Positions 8,811 to 19,516 are shown, counted from the first letter of the stretch. The stretch is 64,000 nt of DNA from Marchantia polymorpha subsp. ruderalis (GCA_037833965.1 AP031356.1:8826501-8890500); one strand, 5' to 3'. The notes: generated from the sequence alone by a model not told the origin. Numbers and translations are program-made.

Positions 8811-10166
8811 TGCGTTGCCTGCACACACAAACGTTCTCCCTTTCGCTCACTCTCTCACAATCGCCACTGTGCTTCTGCCACTCAAGCACGGACTGCTCAC
8901 TCTCTCTGCGCTCGTTCAAGGTCGCTACTCCCAATTCTTTCAAGGTCCGCCAAGATCCTTGTGCAACTCGTCTCCGCACTCTCTACTCTCACTGCAGGTC
9001 GCTCCGCCCTTGCGCGTAATCTTGGAACTGGAAATCGCAAAGTCAAGAATGAGAGAATGAGACTGGAGCGCAGTCTTTTCTTCTCCGATTTCAAGAACGT
9101 CCAACGTTCTTACTGGTTGCAACGTACGCAGCCGGCTATACGGCTTAACGGTTCGCCCTTTGCATGCGCGAATTCACGTCCCCGCATTGCGCGCATTCGC
9201 ATGCTTAAACGTTGAATTCTCCCGCCGCCGCCACCTTCCGGACTCGAGTCCGCTGCAGGGTATACGTCGACCCTGTTGTCTTTTCCTAATCCGCCCTTCT
9301 CCGGAGGCGTGTCGCCGCTGGCGCGTTCATTATCCGTCGGCGCCTTGCTGGAGGCGCACATCCAGCCGGAGCGAATTACGCCGGCGCGCAGTCGTACCGC
9401 CTATTTTGTCCTTTATGCCTCGTCCGTTGCTGCCAGCGCATATCCGTCAGCGCAACTCATGCCAGCGCATCCGGCCGTCAGCGCCACGTCGGAGGCGTAC
9501 ATCCGACCGGCGCTTTCCTTCCATGAACAGCCGCCAAGGGCGCTTCCGACTCTGAGTTGGTTTCCTCCTGTGAGCGCGCGATTCCGCCGGAGGCGCATCG
9601 CCGAGGGCGTACGGGAATCCTTTCCGGCTGTGAACCCTAGCGCGAACGGCGCATGTCCGGCTACGAGTTTTCCGACGCTCATAACTTCTCCATTCCTGAT
9701 CCATCTTCGGCGCTCTTGGACTCGTTAGAACGAGCGTCCCGAGCTCTTTCTAATGCAACTTCAACCAACTGGATCTACCGTGTATCCCGATTGTTATGAA
9801 GGTTTTCCCTTTCCGTGCTAGCGGCGCTTCGCCGAAGGCGCACTCATGGTCGGATGCCTTTAGAGGTCCGGGCCCTTCTCCTGACGTCTTTTAGCAAAAC
9901 CTCCTCCTGAGGTGTCTGCGCCGGAAGCGTAGCTTCCTTATACGCTAGAGGCGCGTGAGTAGAGACACCTTAAAAAGGAGCTTTTGCCGAAGGCGCCGAA
10001 GACGTTGGCGTTGGTACATCCGACTACGTGATTCTTTGTGCCCTCGTGACGATCTCATCAATCCACTCTATTTAGCGTACCCTTCTCTAGCTACAAACAC
10101 TGCTTTGGTACTAGTTTTCTAAAATTGTTTAAATTCTGCAAAAAAAACAAAAAGTGTGTTACCACA

Positions 10167-10179
10167 TGCCCCCCTCCTC
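10167..10179 (-). other. Polypurine tract of the complete element
   Basis: The minus strand reads GAGGAGGGGGGCA immediately before the 3' LTR start TGTGG, as expected for the plus-strand DNA primer site. It lies 25 bp after the pol stop codon and fixes the LTR boundary. The same sequence recurs at 20874-20886. Confidence 0.9.
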
Positions 10180-10203
10180 AATTGTGAGCGCCCACGCGAA
10201 CAT

Positions 10204-13044
10204 TTACACGTGGTATTTCTTCAGACGCCATCCGTTCACGCGGGTGCCTAACCATTCTCCCGTCAGTTCTGCGAGTTGGATGGATCCATTTGGGAAAACT
10301 TCTATCACCTTGTAAGGTCCCATCCACCTCAAGTGGAGCTTGCCTGGAAATCTAGCATGTCTGCTATCGTATAGCAGAGCCAAATCGCCCTTCTCCAGCA
10401 GTACTGGTTTGAGTCTTCGATCGTACTTCTCCTTCCGCCTGAGTTGTAATTGCTTTGTCCGATCTTCGGCCTCTTGACGTCTTTCCTCCAGTGCCATTAC
10501 CTCTTGCAGTCGATATGCCTGACTTTCCTCCGCGTCCAGCCTTCTCTGATCTAAGGTCCTCTTGGTAGGTATCTCGAATTCAATGGGTAAGATCGGATGC
10601 TGCCCATAAACTAGGAAGTAAGGTGTTTGCCTGGTGGTGACTTTTTCTGCCGTTCTATATGCCCATAAGGCGGCCGGTAGCTTGGTGTCCCAGTCATGAG
10701 CATGGTTTACAGTCACTTTGAGGAGTATCTTACAGAGTAATCCATTGGACTTCTCTGTCAGACCATTTGCCTTGGGGTTGTATGGAGTAGTCTTGCGATG
10801 CTTAATCTGGAAGTGCCGCGTCAAACTTTCTATCACCTGATTCAGAAAGTGCGTTCCTCTGTCACTGACTATTTCTAGGGGGCACCCGTAGCGGGTGATG
10901 ATTGATTCGAATAGGAACCGTGCTACTGCGGCTGCGTCATCGTGCCTTGTGGCTTCTGCCTCCACCATCTTGGTCGCATAGTCTGTTGCTACCAATATGT
11001 AGCGCCTGCGCGTGCCTTTAGTGACAGGTTGTATTGGTCCCACGAAGTCGATCCCCCATTTTTCAAATGGTGCCAATGGCATGATTGGTGTAAGAGGCCA
11101 TCTCGTGGTCGGAGTCGGCCTTCCCGTCCTCTGGCAGCTGTCGCATTTGCGAACGTAGTCGTGTACATCTTTGAACATCGTCGGCCACCAGTATCCTGCA
11201 TTCACAATTTTGGTCACTGTGTTTCTGGTGGCGTAGTGACCACCAGCGTCTTCTGTGTGCATGGCTTTGACAACTCGCGGTACTTCAGACTCCTCTAGAC
11301 ATCTGCACAACCTCTCGTCTGCCATTTTCTTGAACAAGACCCCTTGTTGAAGCTGGTAAGGCCCCGCTTTATGAACGAAGACTGTGCGCTGCTCTGCATC
11401 CAATCCTTCCGGACATTGGAGTGTGAGCAGAAACCTGTATAAGTCCGCGTACCTGGACTCGTGGCTGGCGGACAACTGAAAAAGTTGTTCGTCGGGAAAA
11501 TCATCCACTACTTCCTCCTCTATGGGTTCGGTCCATAGTCGGGAGAGGTAGTCTGCGTTCTCATGGTGAACGCCTTTCCGTGTCTGTACAGTGTAGGTGA
11601 ATTCCTGCAGCAGTAGTACCCACCTGGCAATTCGTCCGGACAGATCCGCCTTCTTCACCAGGTGCTGTAAGGCGTAATGATCTACATGAAACACGAACTC
11701 ATAGCAGATCAAATAATGTCGAAACTTCTTGCAGGAGTACACCATTCCCAACGCCTCCCTCTCAGTTGTCGTGTACTTCTTCTCTGCTGCTGACAACTGA
11801 CGACTCGCGAAGTAAATCGGGTAGTCTTTCTTGTTGTCGTCCTTCTGACTGAGAACCACTCCGATTGCAAACGCCGACGTGTCTACATAGACATGGAAAG
11901 GTCTGTTCCAATCCGGACTTCTCAAAACCGGAGCAGTCGTCATTTTGGCTTTGAGCGTTTCAAACGCCAGCTGTTGCTCTTTGCCCCACACATAGGGTTC
12001 ATCCTTCTTAAGCAGCTTCGTCAGATCGGCTGCCAAGATGGCATACATATTTATGAACCTTCGGTAATAACCTACATGGCCAAGGAAGGCCCTCAACTCA
12101 CGCAGATTCGTTGGCGGCTGCAGTTCAAGAATAATCTTCACCTTCTCTACATCCACTGCAATGCCATCGGACGAAACTCGGTGCCCCAGCAGGATTCCGC
12201 TGGTCATGAAGAAAAAACATTTCTCAGGGTGTAAGGACAAGCTGCTCTCCCTACATCTGTCGAACGTTTGCCGAAGATGGTTAAGGTGCTCCGACCTCTT
12301 ACCGAAGACACAAAAGTCGTCGATGAAAATTTCTAGGAACTTCCTCAGGTGCTCTTGGAAAATGTTTGTCATCATCCGCTGGAACGTCGCTGGCGCGTTG
12401 CACAGACCGAACGGCATCTTGTGATAAGCATAGGTTCCCCAGTCGGTCGTGAAGGTTGTTTTGTCCTTGTCCTGTTCCCTGATGGACACCTGGTTGTAGC
12501 CGGAGAATCCGTCTAGGAAACTGTAGCATTCATGCCCTGCTACATGGTCCAGAATAGAGTCCGTGAAAGGAAGAGGGTGATGGTCCTTCCGTGTTGCTGC
12601 GTTCAGCTTTCGGAAGTCCTGGCACACCCGGATCTTACCCGTCAGTTTCTTGGGCACGATCACGATAGGCGACACCCACTCGCTACTAAGTACCGGGTAG
12701 ATGATTCCTGCGCTCAGGTACTTATCGATTTCGTCCTTCACCAATAATGAATATTTTGGGTTGAGCCTGTATTGGCGTTGGCGAACCGGAACTGCCTCGT
12801 CCAACAAGTCGATTCTGTGCTCTCCATACCTTGCAGGTATGCCTTTCATGTCTTCAATCTTCCATGCGAAGACATCCTCATACTGGCGAAGAAACGCCTG
12901 TACCCTGTTCAACTCTTCTCCTTGTACTTGGCTTGACACCTTCAAGCCTTTACCTGGACTGAGCTGCAGTTCGCAGCAATCACTCGGGTCAACAATCCCC
13001 TCTGTGTGACTGATCTCGCTTCTGCCCAGTCCGGCTGCTAGTTG
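10204..13044 (-). CDS. pol: pol: reverse transcriptase, RNase H, integrase
   Basis: The frame opens directly after the gag-pro stop codon (first codon CAA at 13044) and runs 946 codons with no intervening stop, so it is probably made by UAG readthrough. Numbering from a TTG 33 codons in (12945), the reverse transcriptase has the catalytic FLDG (D145) and FIDDF (D209, D210) and PFGLCNAPATFQRMM. RNase H has D355, E396, D422 and ADYLSR. The integrase has an HHCC zinc finger (H563, H570, C601, C604) and the DDE triad (D633 in WGIDFVGP, D695 in VSDRGTHF, E731), then a GPY module (about 870-895). There is no chromodomain and no protease, which lies in gag-pro. All key residues are present and the frame is intact, so this copy may be functional. 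Confidence 0.93.
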   Translation of the reverse strand, partial: QLAAGLGRSEISHTEGIVDPSDCCELQLSPGKGLKVSSQVQGEELNRVQAFLRQYEDVFAWKIEDMKGIPARYGEHRIDLLDEAVPVRQRQYRLNPKYSLLVKDEIDKYLSAGIIYPVLSSEWVSPIVIVPKKLTGKIRVCQDFRKLNAATRKDHHPLPFTDSILDHVAGHECYSFLDGFSGYNQVSIREQDKDKTTFTTDWGTYAYHKMPFGLCNAPATFQRMMTNIFQEHLRKFLEIFIDDFCVFGKRSEHLNHLRQTFDRCRESSLSLHPEKCFFFMTSGILLGHRVSSDGIAVDVEKVKIILELQPPTNLRELRAFLGHVGYYRRFINMYAILAADLTKLLKKDEPYVWGKEQQLAFETLKAKMTTAPVLRSPDWNRPFHVYVDTSAFAIGVVLSQKDDNKKDYPIYFASRQLSAAEKKYTTTEREALGMVYSCKKFRHYLICYEFVFHVDHYALQHLVKKADLSGRIARWVLLLQEFTYTVQTRKGVHHENADYLSRLWTEPIEEEVVDDFPDEQLFQLSASHESRYADLYRFLLTLQCPEGLDAEQRTVFVHKAGPYQLQQGVLFKKMADERLCRCLEESEVPRVVKAMHTEDAGGHYATRNTVTKIVNAGYWWPTMFKDVHDYVRKCDSCQRTGRPTPTTRWPLTPIMPLAPFEKWGIDFVGPIQPVTKGTRRRYILVATDYATKMVEAEATRHDDAAAVARFLFESIITRYGCPLEIVSDRGTHFLNQVIESLTRHFQIKHRKTTPYNPKANGLTEKSNGLLCKILLKVTVNHAHDWDTKLPAALWAYRTAEKVTTRQTPYFLVYGQHPILPIEFEIPTKRTLDQRRLDAEESQAYRLQEVMALEERRQEAEDRTKQLQLRRKEKYDRRLKPVLLEKGDLALLYDSRHARFPGKLHLRWMGPYKVIEVFPNGSIQLAELTGEWLGTRVNGWRLKKYHV

Positions 13045-13047
13045 CTA
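13039..13047 (-). promoter_or_regulatory. Candidate translational readthrough site UAG CAA CUA
   Basis: The gag-pro frame ends at TAG (13047-13045) and the same frame continues CAA CTA and on through pol without another stop. UAG followed by CAR-YYA is the leaky context known from tobamovirus replicase genes. The identical nine bases occur at the second gag-pol copy (51620-51628). No frameshift is needed to reach pol. Confidence 0.7.
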
Positions 13048-15882
13048 TTCCTCATCCGGATACACCTCGTCTCCTTCCTCCTCAATGGAGCAGCAAGTGA
13101 CGTAGCCCACAAAGTCTTCCGACGTTTCGGTCTCTGAAGTGCATGATGAGCTGGTCTCCCCTCCGGTTGTGTAACCGGAGGTGGTGGAAGGTGTTTCGCC
13201 CTCATGGGGTACCTTGGTCCACGGTACGGTAATGACAGTCGGAGGGTCAGCAGGGCTACGGAACTGTAATCTCTTCCTACTCCAGTCACACCTTGCTTTG
13301 GCATCGTATAGCCAAGGTCTGCCAAGCAGCACATCATAACCTTTCTTCATCAAAGGTTGCAGTATTATGTAGGACAGTTGAAAGTCCACTCCTCCAATGT
13401 TGGTTCTCACATTGCTCAACATTCCTAGTGGCATTCTGCGTGTTTGATCGGCCAGTCGCAATACTCGGGATGTAGGTTCGAAGGTCTGGAACCCCAAGGA
13501 GTTCGCTGTCTCCTCGGTCATGATATTCACGCCCGAGCCGGAGTCCACTGGTACCTTCTGAATGACACAGCCTCCGATCTCTACTTCGATCTCTGGAGGT
13601 CCCAGGTCTCCTCCTTCCACTCTGTACACAGCCGGAAGTTTCTCTTTTCGGGGTTTGCGTGGTCGGCGCAACGAAAGCATCAGCATCCTTCGGTACGTCT
13701 TATTGTCTTCCAACAACTGGTGGAAGGAAATATTTGCCCTCTGGCTCCCCATGTCTTTCACTATGTCGTAGGGAGTGTTGGAAGTCACGGCCGGAAGTTT
13801 CCCTGTACTCGCGGTCGGAAGGGGTGTAGGGGGCCTAACTGCCTTCCGGTCGTCGGATGTCATTCCGGCGCCCAGTGCTTCCTTGATGAGGTGGCTCACC
13901 TCATCTTTGATGTCCGGAAGGTAATCTCGAGTCCGGAACTCTTCTGAATACCTGTCCGCTTTTTCTGAGTTCTGCTCCGGCTGGGTGTTTCTCATAGCCG
14001 GAGGTGTACCCGGCCTTCTCCTCGGGCCTTCTCTAACTTCTTTAGACTTCCTCCTCTCTTCCCTACGCTCGAGGCGGCGAGTGTCCTCATGGCCTTCTCC
14101 TCTCCTCTTCGAACTTCGGGTTTCTACCCGACCGCACATTACTTCTTCCTCTGGCCAAACTTCGTCTCCTTCAGCTGGGTCCAGACTCAGTTCTACCTGG
14201 TTGACTTGCACTTCTTCCTTGCCAGGTGTTGATACGAAACGCACGGCTGGCCTAGGGATTTGGGGCTGGTCACATTCAGCTGCTGTATGTCCGGACTTCT
14301 TGCAATTGCTGCACAATGGTGCATACCCCATTGGCCTCCTCGGGTGGGGACAGCTTGGCGCGTAATGCCCCATGTCTCCGCAGTTGTAGCAACCATCGAA
14401 TTGTGGTCGAGGTCGGTGATTTCCTGTGTGATTTCCTGGAGGTGCCATGCGTCTTGGTGGGAGCGTACCCGCCATTTCCCTCGGAACAAAGCGCGGTATA
14501 TGCACCGGTGGGTTCGGAGTTGTAGCTGGAGCTGTCTGTACTGAGTAGGCGGTGTCCTCAACCTGCTCAGCATAATACATAGGTGGCTCAGCATAATACA
14601 TGGGGTTCTCCCACTGTGGTGCCCATTCGACCGCATTCACTGGGTAAGATGGCCTCGCGGACATGCACTCCGTGTTGGCATGTCCCACCTGTCCGCACGT
14701 AGTACACCAGAGATTCGCTCGTTGTCTCGCAGGTGATTTACGTCGGTCTTGGCCTCCCACTACATGAACTTTCAGGTCCGCAAAATTCTTCACCAGGTTG
14801 TCTACCTTGGCTGCGATGTCCCCTTGAGTCTTCACTGGGATTCCCTTACCTCGATCCTTCTTCTTGATCGCACTGCGTTTCTTCTTCCGTCTTTCTTCTT
14901 CTGAAGATGACGAGTCCTCTTCCTCTTCCGAGGAAGAACTTGATTCAGAGGAGCTTGATTCTTCTGTCGAGGAAGGCGAGTTCCTTCTCTTCCGACGTCC
15001 GCCTTGCGACTTCTTCTTTGTCGACCGTCGGTCGCGTCTTCGAGTGTCAAGGGTTGACGTCTCAAAGGTCTCCGCGGAAGCTATCACATCTTGGATTGTG
15101 TCAGTCTTGCCTCTCCTACAGAAGGTCTCCATTTCTCTTGAGAGCCCTGTCACATACCAATCCACTGCCTGTTGTACCGAATACGGTTCTCCCGGGCCTG
15201 TCTTCGGAATTCGATCTAGGAGGTCTTGGAATCTCTCCGTGTAGTCTCGAAGATTCTCCTTCCGCTCGCGTCGAAGATTTCGAAGCCGGGTCAGAACTCG
15301 ACTGTCATATCCGAGTTCGCGGAACCGCTTCAGAAACTTTTCCTTGAGCTGAGCCCAGGTCCGGATGCCAGTGGGGTCGGTGCTCTCATGGTTGTACCAG
15401 CTACGCGCTCGTCTGCGTAGCAGGCTAGGAAAGATTCGTAATCTGTCTTCATCACTGGTCTCACGATTGGCGATGGAGACAGACTCGAAGAGCTTTATGT
15501 ATGAATCTGCATCATCGTCGTCGCCCGTTCCCGTGTATCTTGGATACGAATGTTTGGTGGTAGGTTGGGAAAACGCCTGGCGGAGATTGGCTTGATGTTC
15601 TGCCATCGGTGATCCTGTCGACGGACTGATCCTAGGTTGGCCAAACTCAGGAAGAGTTCCTGTCGGAGGGATGTCCAATAGAACTGTTAGCTCAATGCTC
15701 TCGGTAGGTGAACTGGAACACCTTTGTCTTCCAGTAGTCGGTGATGGCGATCTTTCTGCAGAGTCCTCACCGGGAGTCTTCTTTTTAGTTCGCCGTTTTG
15801 TTTCCACGGCTTTTTCTGAATCTCGACGGAGTTTCCGTGTGGCTCTCGCACTCAGGTTTCCCACACTATCGCTCGTCGACAT
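13045..15882 (-). CDS. gag-pro: gag-protease polyprotein, 945 aa
   Basis: The ATG at 15882 lies 43 nt after the primer-binding site. Residues about 150-240 form a Ty3-type gag capsid domain (RARSWYNHES, LKEKFLKRFREL). A Ser/Glu-rich acidic run followed by a Lys/Arg-rich run lies at about 303-345. Three CX2CX4HX4C zinc knuckles follow at 393-406, 498-511 and 524-537, expected to bind genomic RNA. The C-terminal part is an aspartic protease with the active-site VDSGS (D780) and the flap-side LLGRPWL. The frame stops at TAG in readthrough context with pol in the same frame. The start is supported by the conserved beginning in the second copy (54454). Confidence 0.93.
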   Translation of the reverse strand: MSTSDSVGNLSARATRKLRRDSEKAVETKRRTKKKTPGEDSAERSPSPTTGRQRCSSSPTESIELTVLLDIPPTGTLPEFGQPRISPSTGSPMAEHQANLRQAFSQPTTKHSYPRYTGTGDDDDADSYIKLFESVSIANRETSDEDRLRIFPSLLRRRARSWYNHESTDPTGIRTWAQLKEKFLKRFRELGYDSRVLTRLRNLRRERKENLRDYTERFQDLLDRIPKTGPGEPYSVQQAVDWYVTGLSREMETFCRRGKTDTIQDVIASAETFETSTLDTRRRDRRSTKKKSQGGRRKRRNSPSSTEESSSSESSSSSEEEEDSSSSEEERRKKKRSAIKKKDRGKGIPVKTQGDIAAKVDNLVKNFADLKVHVVGGQDRRKSPARQRANLWCTTCGQVGHANTECMSARPSYPVNAVEWAPQWENPMYYAEPPMYYAEQVEDTAYSVQTAPATTPNPPVHIPRFVPREMAGTLPPRRMAPPGNHTGNHRPRPQFDGCYNCGDMGHYAPSCPHPRRPMGYAPLCSNCKKSGHTAAECDQPQIPRPAVRFVSTPGKEEVQVNQVELSLDPAEGDEVWPEEEVMCGRVETRSSKRRGEGHEDTRRLERREERRKSKEVREGPRRRPGTPPAMRNTQPEQNSEKADRYSEEFRTRDYLPDIKDEVSHLIKEALGAGMTSDDRKAVRPPTPLPTASTGKLPAVTSNTPYDIVKDMGSQRANISFHQLLEDNKTYRRMLMLSLRRPRKPRKEKLPAVYRVEGGDLGPPEIEVEIGGCVIQKVPVDSGSGVNIMTEETANSLGFQTFEPTSRVLRLADQTRRMPLGMLSNVRTNIGGVDFQLSYIILQPLMKKGYDVLLGRPWLYDAKARCDWSRKRLQFRSPADPPTVITVPWTKVPHEGETPSTTSGYTTGGETSSSCTSETETSEDFVGYVTCCSIEEEGDEVYPDEE

Positions 15883-15925
15883 TCACCGAGCATTGCTGCT
15901 CAAGGTTTCTGGTGTTGACGCACTG

Positions 15926-15943
15926 TCCCCGGCAGCGGCGCCA
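15926..15943 (-). other. Primer-binding site, tRNA-Asp type
   Basis: The minus strand reads TGGCGCCGCTGCCGGGGA, complementary to the 3' end of plant tRNA-Asp (GTC) as I recall it, with one mismatch. It starts 22 nt after the 5' LTR end at 15966. Athila-type elements are known to use tRNA-Asp. Confidence 0.85.
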
Positions 15944-16882
15944 AAAAGAAGTTGTCGGCTCCTTATGTAATAACCCACCAAAGGCTAAAACTGCAGTATG
16001 GTGGTAAAAAGATCGAACCCACAGGGACAGAGGCAACACACAGAGTAAAAGTGTCACATTTAACAGACTTTTGGTAGAGTTTGAATTCTAGGCGACTGTC
16101 ACTCCCAGAAATACTGCAGTGCTCGACTCGGAGGCTCGACTCGGAGGAGGATCTCAACTCGGAGGATGCTCGGAGGATGCACGGTACAGCTTGGTCACTC
16201 AACACACACACACACACCTGAAACTGGCAAAAAGCACAACTCGGAGGTCGGTCAGGACCTCCGCTTCGGATTTCAGGAGGAAAGTGTCTCGCAAGTTCAC
16301 TCAGAGGTTCTGCAGGAAGTGCCTCCCACTCCGGCTTTTACTGCCCTTCCGCCAGGAACTAGCGGGGGTACCCGGACTGGACTTCTCACTTCGGAACGAA
16401 GCCTCTACGTACGCCGTGGACGTCACCCTCGACTATCACACAAAACGCAGGGAGTGCAGACCCAACTGAGAACTTACTGAAAACACGATCCAGTAACACA
16501 CACACAACCTGAATTACAAACCAAGGTTTACACGAAGTAATGAAACTTCACATTGGCATTCAGGGGAAACTTCCCGTAGGAGTACAATCAGGATATGTCA
16601 CTCGAAGGAGTAAGGGGGAACTGTTCAAGTATCTAACTCGCAGCCGGCTCTGAGTATCAGAAATCACCCGCAGGTGCAGATCCGCACTACTCAAGTCTCT
16701 AACCGGGTGCGAGCTCTGAACATTCAGCCGAAGGCCTTCAACTACAACATACGGTAACTTCGCTATGCTGCAGCTTCTCTACGTGGTGCCAGGACCAAAA
16801 TGCACAAACACGCCAAGAAAGTGAGTTCCTGATCTGCACTTCCGAAACTGGAAGAGTCCCAAGGCAAAACGCCTCGATCTAC

Positions 16883-16888
16883 TTTATA
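16883..16888 (-). promoter_or_regulatory. LTR-A2 TATA box
   Basis: The minus strand reads AGTATAAAG at the same place as in A1. As the 5' LTR promoter it would drive the full-length genomic RNA of the complete element. Confidence 0.65.
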
Positions 16889-16921
16889 CTCTCAAAAGAT
16901 CCTAACTAGCACTACGCTATC

Positions 16922-19516
16922 CTATCTACCACTCGCAGCATCTGCGCGGAACCAAACTACTCTACTGCACTCAGCAGATCCGGTGCTGCGCCTCCTGCGC
17001 GCCGGACTGCTCCGCGTACTATCTCTACCTTGCCAGTCTTCCGACCGGCTGCGTAACCCCAGGCGTCGGAGCGCTGCAGTGACTTCCGACTGCAAGTGCG
17101 CCATAGTGTCGCGCGCACCCGACAAGAAAGTTTCTAATTTTCTTGCCACTCGCCGCCGACTCCGACTGTCACCTTCCGTCAATGCCGCCGCCCGAAGCTC
17201 GAACTCCCTGAGTGTGATCCTCTCTTGAGCTGCCACCTCCCAATGGGTGTATCCGTTTAGACAACGAGTCACCCGTGCCGCCAACTCTCCTCGTGCCCTG
17301 CAGCTGCTCTCCACCTCTGCCAGCTGCATTTCTAAATCCGCACGTTGTGCCCTCAAATCCGAGCACTCGGTTTGCAAGCTGCACAACAACTCCTCATCCT
17401 CCTTGCGGGCTCTTTGACTTTCCTCTAAGGCGCGCGTCTGGCGCGCAAGCTCGGCTGCTAGGACGTTGTTCTGTCTCCGCTCCTCCTGCAGTTCCGACTC
17501 GATCTTTGCCCGTATTAGTTCGGCCTCCGCCTGACTCTTCGTCGCCGCATCCTCCTTCTGCTGCTGCAAGGCTTGGTACAGCTTTTGGGTGACCGCCAGG
17601 TGTTGTCGGAGGGCGGTGTTCCTATCCACATATACTCCGCATCTAGAGGCCCACCTTGCCACCTTGCTCCTCGTCCTTCGCCTGATTGTCTCCACATAAG
17701 ACTGCGGTTTTAAGGCACTTGCGTATTTGGATGTCTTGCGATCCAGATATCGCAGGAGTGGAACTATCTGTTCGCACAGCACCCCTGTTGGCGTTTTCTG
17801 CACCGAATCCTCTTCTTGCTCTTCCGAGCTCGTCTCATCCTCAGTCTCGAGGATCTCAGTCGCCACCGAATCCCTTGGCGACTCCCTGGAACTGTGGCGC
17901 GCAGCAGCTTCCGCTGCGACTGCTGCTCCACTGCCTGCTAAAATATCCAGGGCAGTGGGAGATCCCACTGCTTGAGCCCCTGTTTCGGCTCGATCTTCGG
18001 TTTGTGAAGGGGTCGACGCCGCAGTGACTTTTGTCACTCTTGCACCGCCCGCTTCTGCTGCCTGTCCTTCCGGCGCAATCTGCGCGGAAGGTGTCCTTGC
18101 TGAAGGTGCGTCCGCTGAAGGCGTCCGCACACTGGTCGTTGGCTCCATACGTCTCGCAGTCGGCGAATCCGGCTGACTCTCTGTTGTCCGACTCGCAGTC
18201 GGCGAATCCGGCTGACTCTCTGTTGTCCGACTCGCAGTCGGCCGACCAGCAGTTGTCCGACTGGGAGTCGGATACACCCTGCGCGTCTTGACTCCACTTG
18301 GCCTGCTTGTTGGGGGCGTTCTTCCAGAAGTGCCTTCCGCCGAAGACGACCCTCTGAGGATTGTTGGCTCGTCAGCCAAACTCTCTTCTGCTTCCGGCCT
18401 GCTGTCCGGTTCAACGCGCCGTTCAGTTGGCCTTCCTTCCGCTTGCCGACCTTCAGTCATCCGACTCGCAGTCGGCCGGCTGTCAGTCCTTCCATCTCCT
18501 CCCGAAGGCCGTGGTGCCTTCTGTGCAGAGGTTTCTGCCGTCTTCCCTAGGACCTGAGCAATTATCTCTTCCTGTGTGAGATTCCGCCGGGTCGGAGTTC
18601 GCCTGGTCTCCTCAGTAACAGTTGGCATTCTGCGTGCCCTCTGTTTTGGTCGACTATGAGGCTCGGGGGTGGGCCGACCACGAGTCGGCGCAGCTGGTAC
18701 TTCCGGCTGCCTGTCCTCAGGTCTCTCATCCCACTTCCGCTTGCGCGGAATGCGCTCACTTCGACGTTCTTCTGCTGCTCTGGCTGGAGCCGGAGCCGGA
18801 GGCGTACTGGCAGGTTCCTCGTCCGGATCCGTGTCTACTTCGGCCTCCCTCGAATATCTACCTGGATAAGACCGGCTCAGCTGCGGAAACCGAGTTTTCT
18901 CAGCATTCGTCAAACATCCCATCGCCCGGTAAAACACGATTAAGTAAGGCGATAGATGATTGAGCGTTCCTCCCCTCTCTTCTTGCGCATGTTGGCGCGT
19001 CACCTTCCACAGGAGCCGTGCCCAATGCACCGGAGCTCCTGACAACACTAGCTCCACGAACTCTACCTGCCAACCATGCATGTAAGCGGTCTTGGTCGGC
19101 TGCAATATCTGCAGCAATGCTGTCGCGACATTTCTCCGCAATCGATCCTTGTAATCCCGAGTCCGGAAACCGTTCTTGGGATGTCTAGCCACCTTGAAGA
19201 GCTCATTGTAAGAGACTTCTTCCTCCTGGGACACTTTCACGCTGTCGGCCTCGAAGAGGAGATCCCCTTCCTCGCCGGCACACCTGCCCAACACCTGTGC
19301 CCAATTGCAAATTTCCCATCTCTCTGGGTGTGGGCGAAATCCGCGAGAAGGCTTGTGTCTCTCTTGCAGATACTCGCGCACCATCTCCGGACACGTCCAA
19401 TTCCACCCCCAGAGGAGAAAGTCGAGCTTCAGCCTCGTCAGCACATCTTGAAATGCGCGTAGACCGATCTGCGGCACCCTGAGTGGAGACACTCGCAGTT
19501 GGGGAACCTTCGACAT
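16922..19516 (-). CDS. ORF-A2: LTR-encoded protein of unknown function, 864 aa
   Basis: The predicted protein is identical to ORF-A1 over all 864 residues, including the duplicated 13-residue unit. The ATG is at 19516 and the stop at 16922-16924. As it lies in U3 of the 5' LTR, upstream of the TATA box, it would be transcribed only from a promoter further upstream in the LTR or from a neighbouring element. The preserved frame, with both LTRs intact, fits a gene still in use or a very recent copy. Confidence 0.75.
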   Translation of the reverse strand: MSKVPQLRVSPLRVPQIGLRAFQDVLTRLKLDFLLWGWNWTCPEMVREYLQERHKPSRGFRPHPERWEICNWAQVLGRCAGEEGDLLFEADSVKVSQEEEVSYNELFKVARHPKNGFRTRDYKDRLRRNVATALLQILQPTKTAYMHGWQVEFVELVLSGAPVHWARLLWKVTRQHAQEERGGTLNHLSPYLIVFYRAMGCLTNAEKTRFPQLSRSYPGRYSREAEVDTDPDEEPASTPPAPAPARAAEERRSERIPRKRKWDERPEDRQPEVPAAPTRGRPTPEPHSRPKQRARRMPTVTEETRRTPTRRNLTQEEIIAQVLGKTAETSAQKAPRPSGGDGRTDSRPTASRMTEGRQAEGRPTERRVEPDSRPEAEESLADEPTILRGSSSAEGTSGRTPPTSRPSGVKTRRVYPTPSRTTAGRPTASRTTESQPDSPTASRTTESQPDSPTARRMEPTTSVRTPSADAPSARTPSAQIAPEGQAAEAGGARVTKVTAASTPSQTEDRAETGAQAVGSPTALDILAGSGAAVAAEAAARHSSRESPRDSVATEILETEDETSSEEQEEDSVQKTPTGVLCEQIVPLLRYLDRKTSKYASALKPQSYVETIRRRTRSKVARWASRCGVYVDRNTALRQHLAVTQKLYQALQQQKEDAATKSQAEAELIRAKIESELQEERRQNNVLAAELARQTRALEESQRARKEDEELLCSLQTECSDLRAQRADLEMQLAEVESSCRARGELAARVTRCLNGYTHWEVAAQERITLREFELRAAALTEGDSRSRRRVARKLETFLSGARDTMAHLQSEVTAALRRLGLRSRSEDWQGRDSTRSSPARRRRSTGSAECSRVVWFRADAASGR

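Larger units (their letters stand above)
5260..10166 (-). repeat. LTR-A1 (3' LTR of the complete element), 4,907 bp
   Basis: On the minus strand it starts TGTGGTAACACAC at 10166, directly after the polypurine tract, and ends GGGTTATTACA at 5260. It has the TG...CA termini of LTRs. U3 holds ORF-A1, followed by a TATA box at 6177-6182 and about 920 bp of R-U5 with a short CA microsatellite (about 5496-5512) and repeats of the word CTCGACTCGGAGG (about 5413-5466). Confidence 0.93.

Noticed and set aside
6216..8828. Reading ORF-A as an env gene
   Set aside because: No signal peptide, no transmembrane helix and no cysteine-rich ectodomain is visible. The protein is dominated by disordered and coiled-coil sequence, and the gene lies beyond the polypurine tract.
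10204..12945. TTG at 12945 as the true pol start
   Set aside because: The frame is open back to the gag-pro TAG with leaky context in both copies, so readthrough explains pol better than a non-ATG start.
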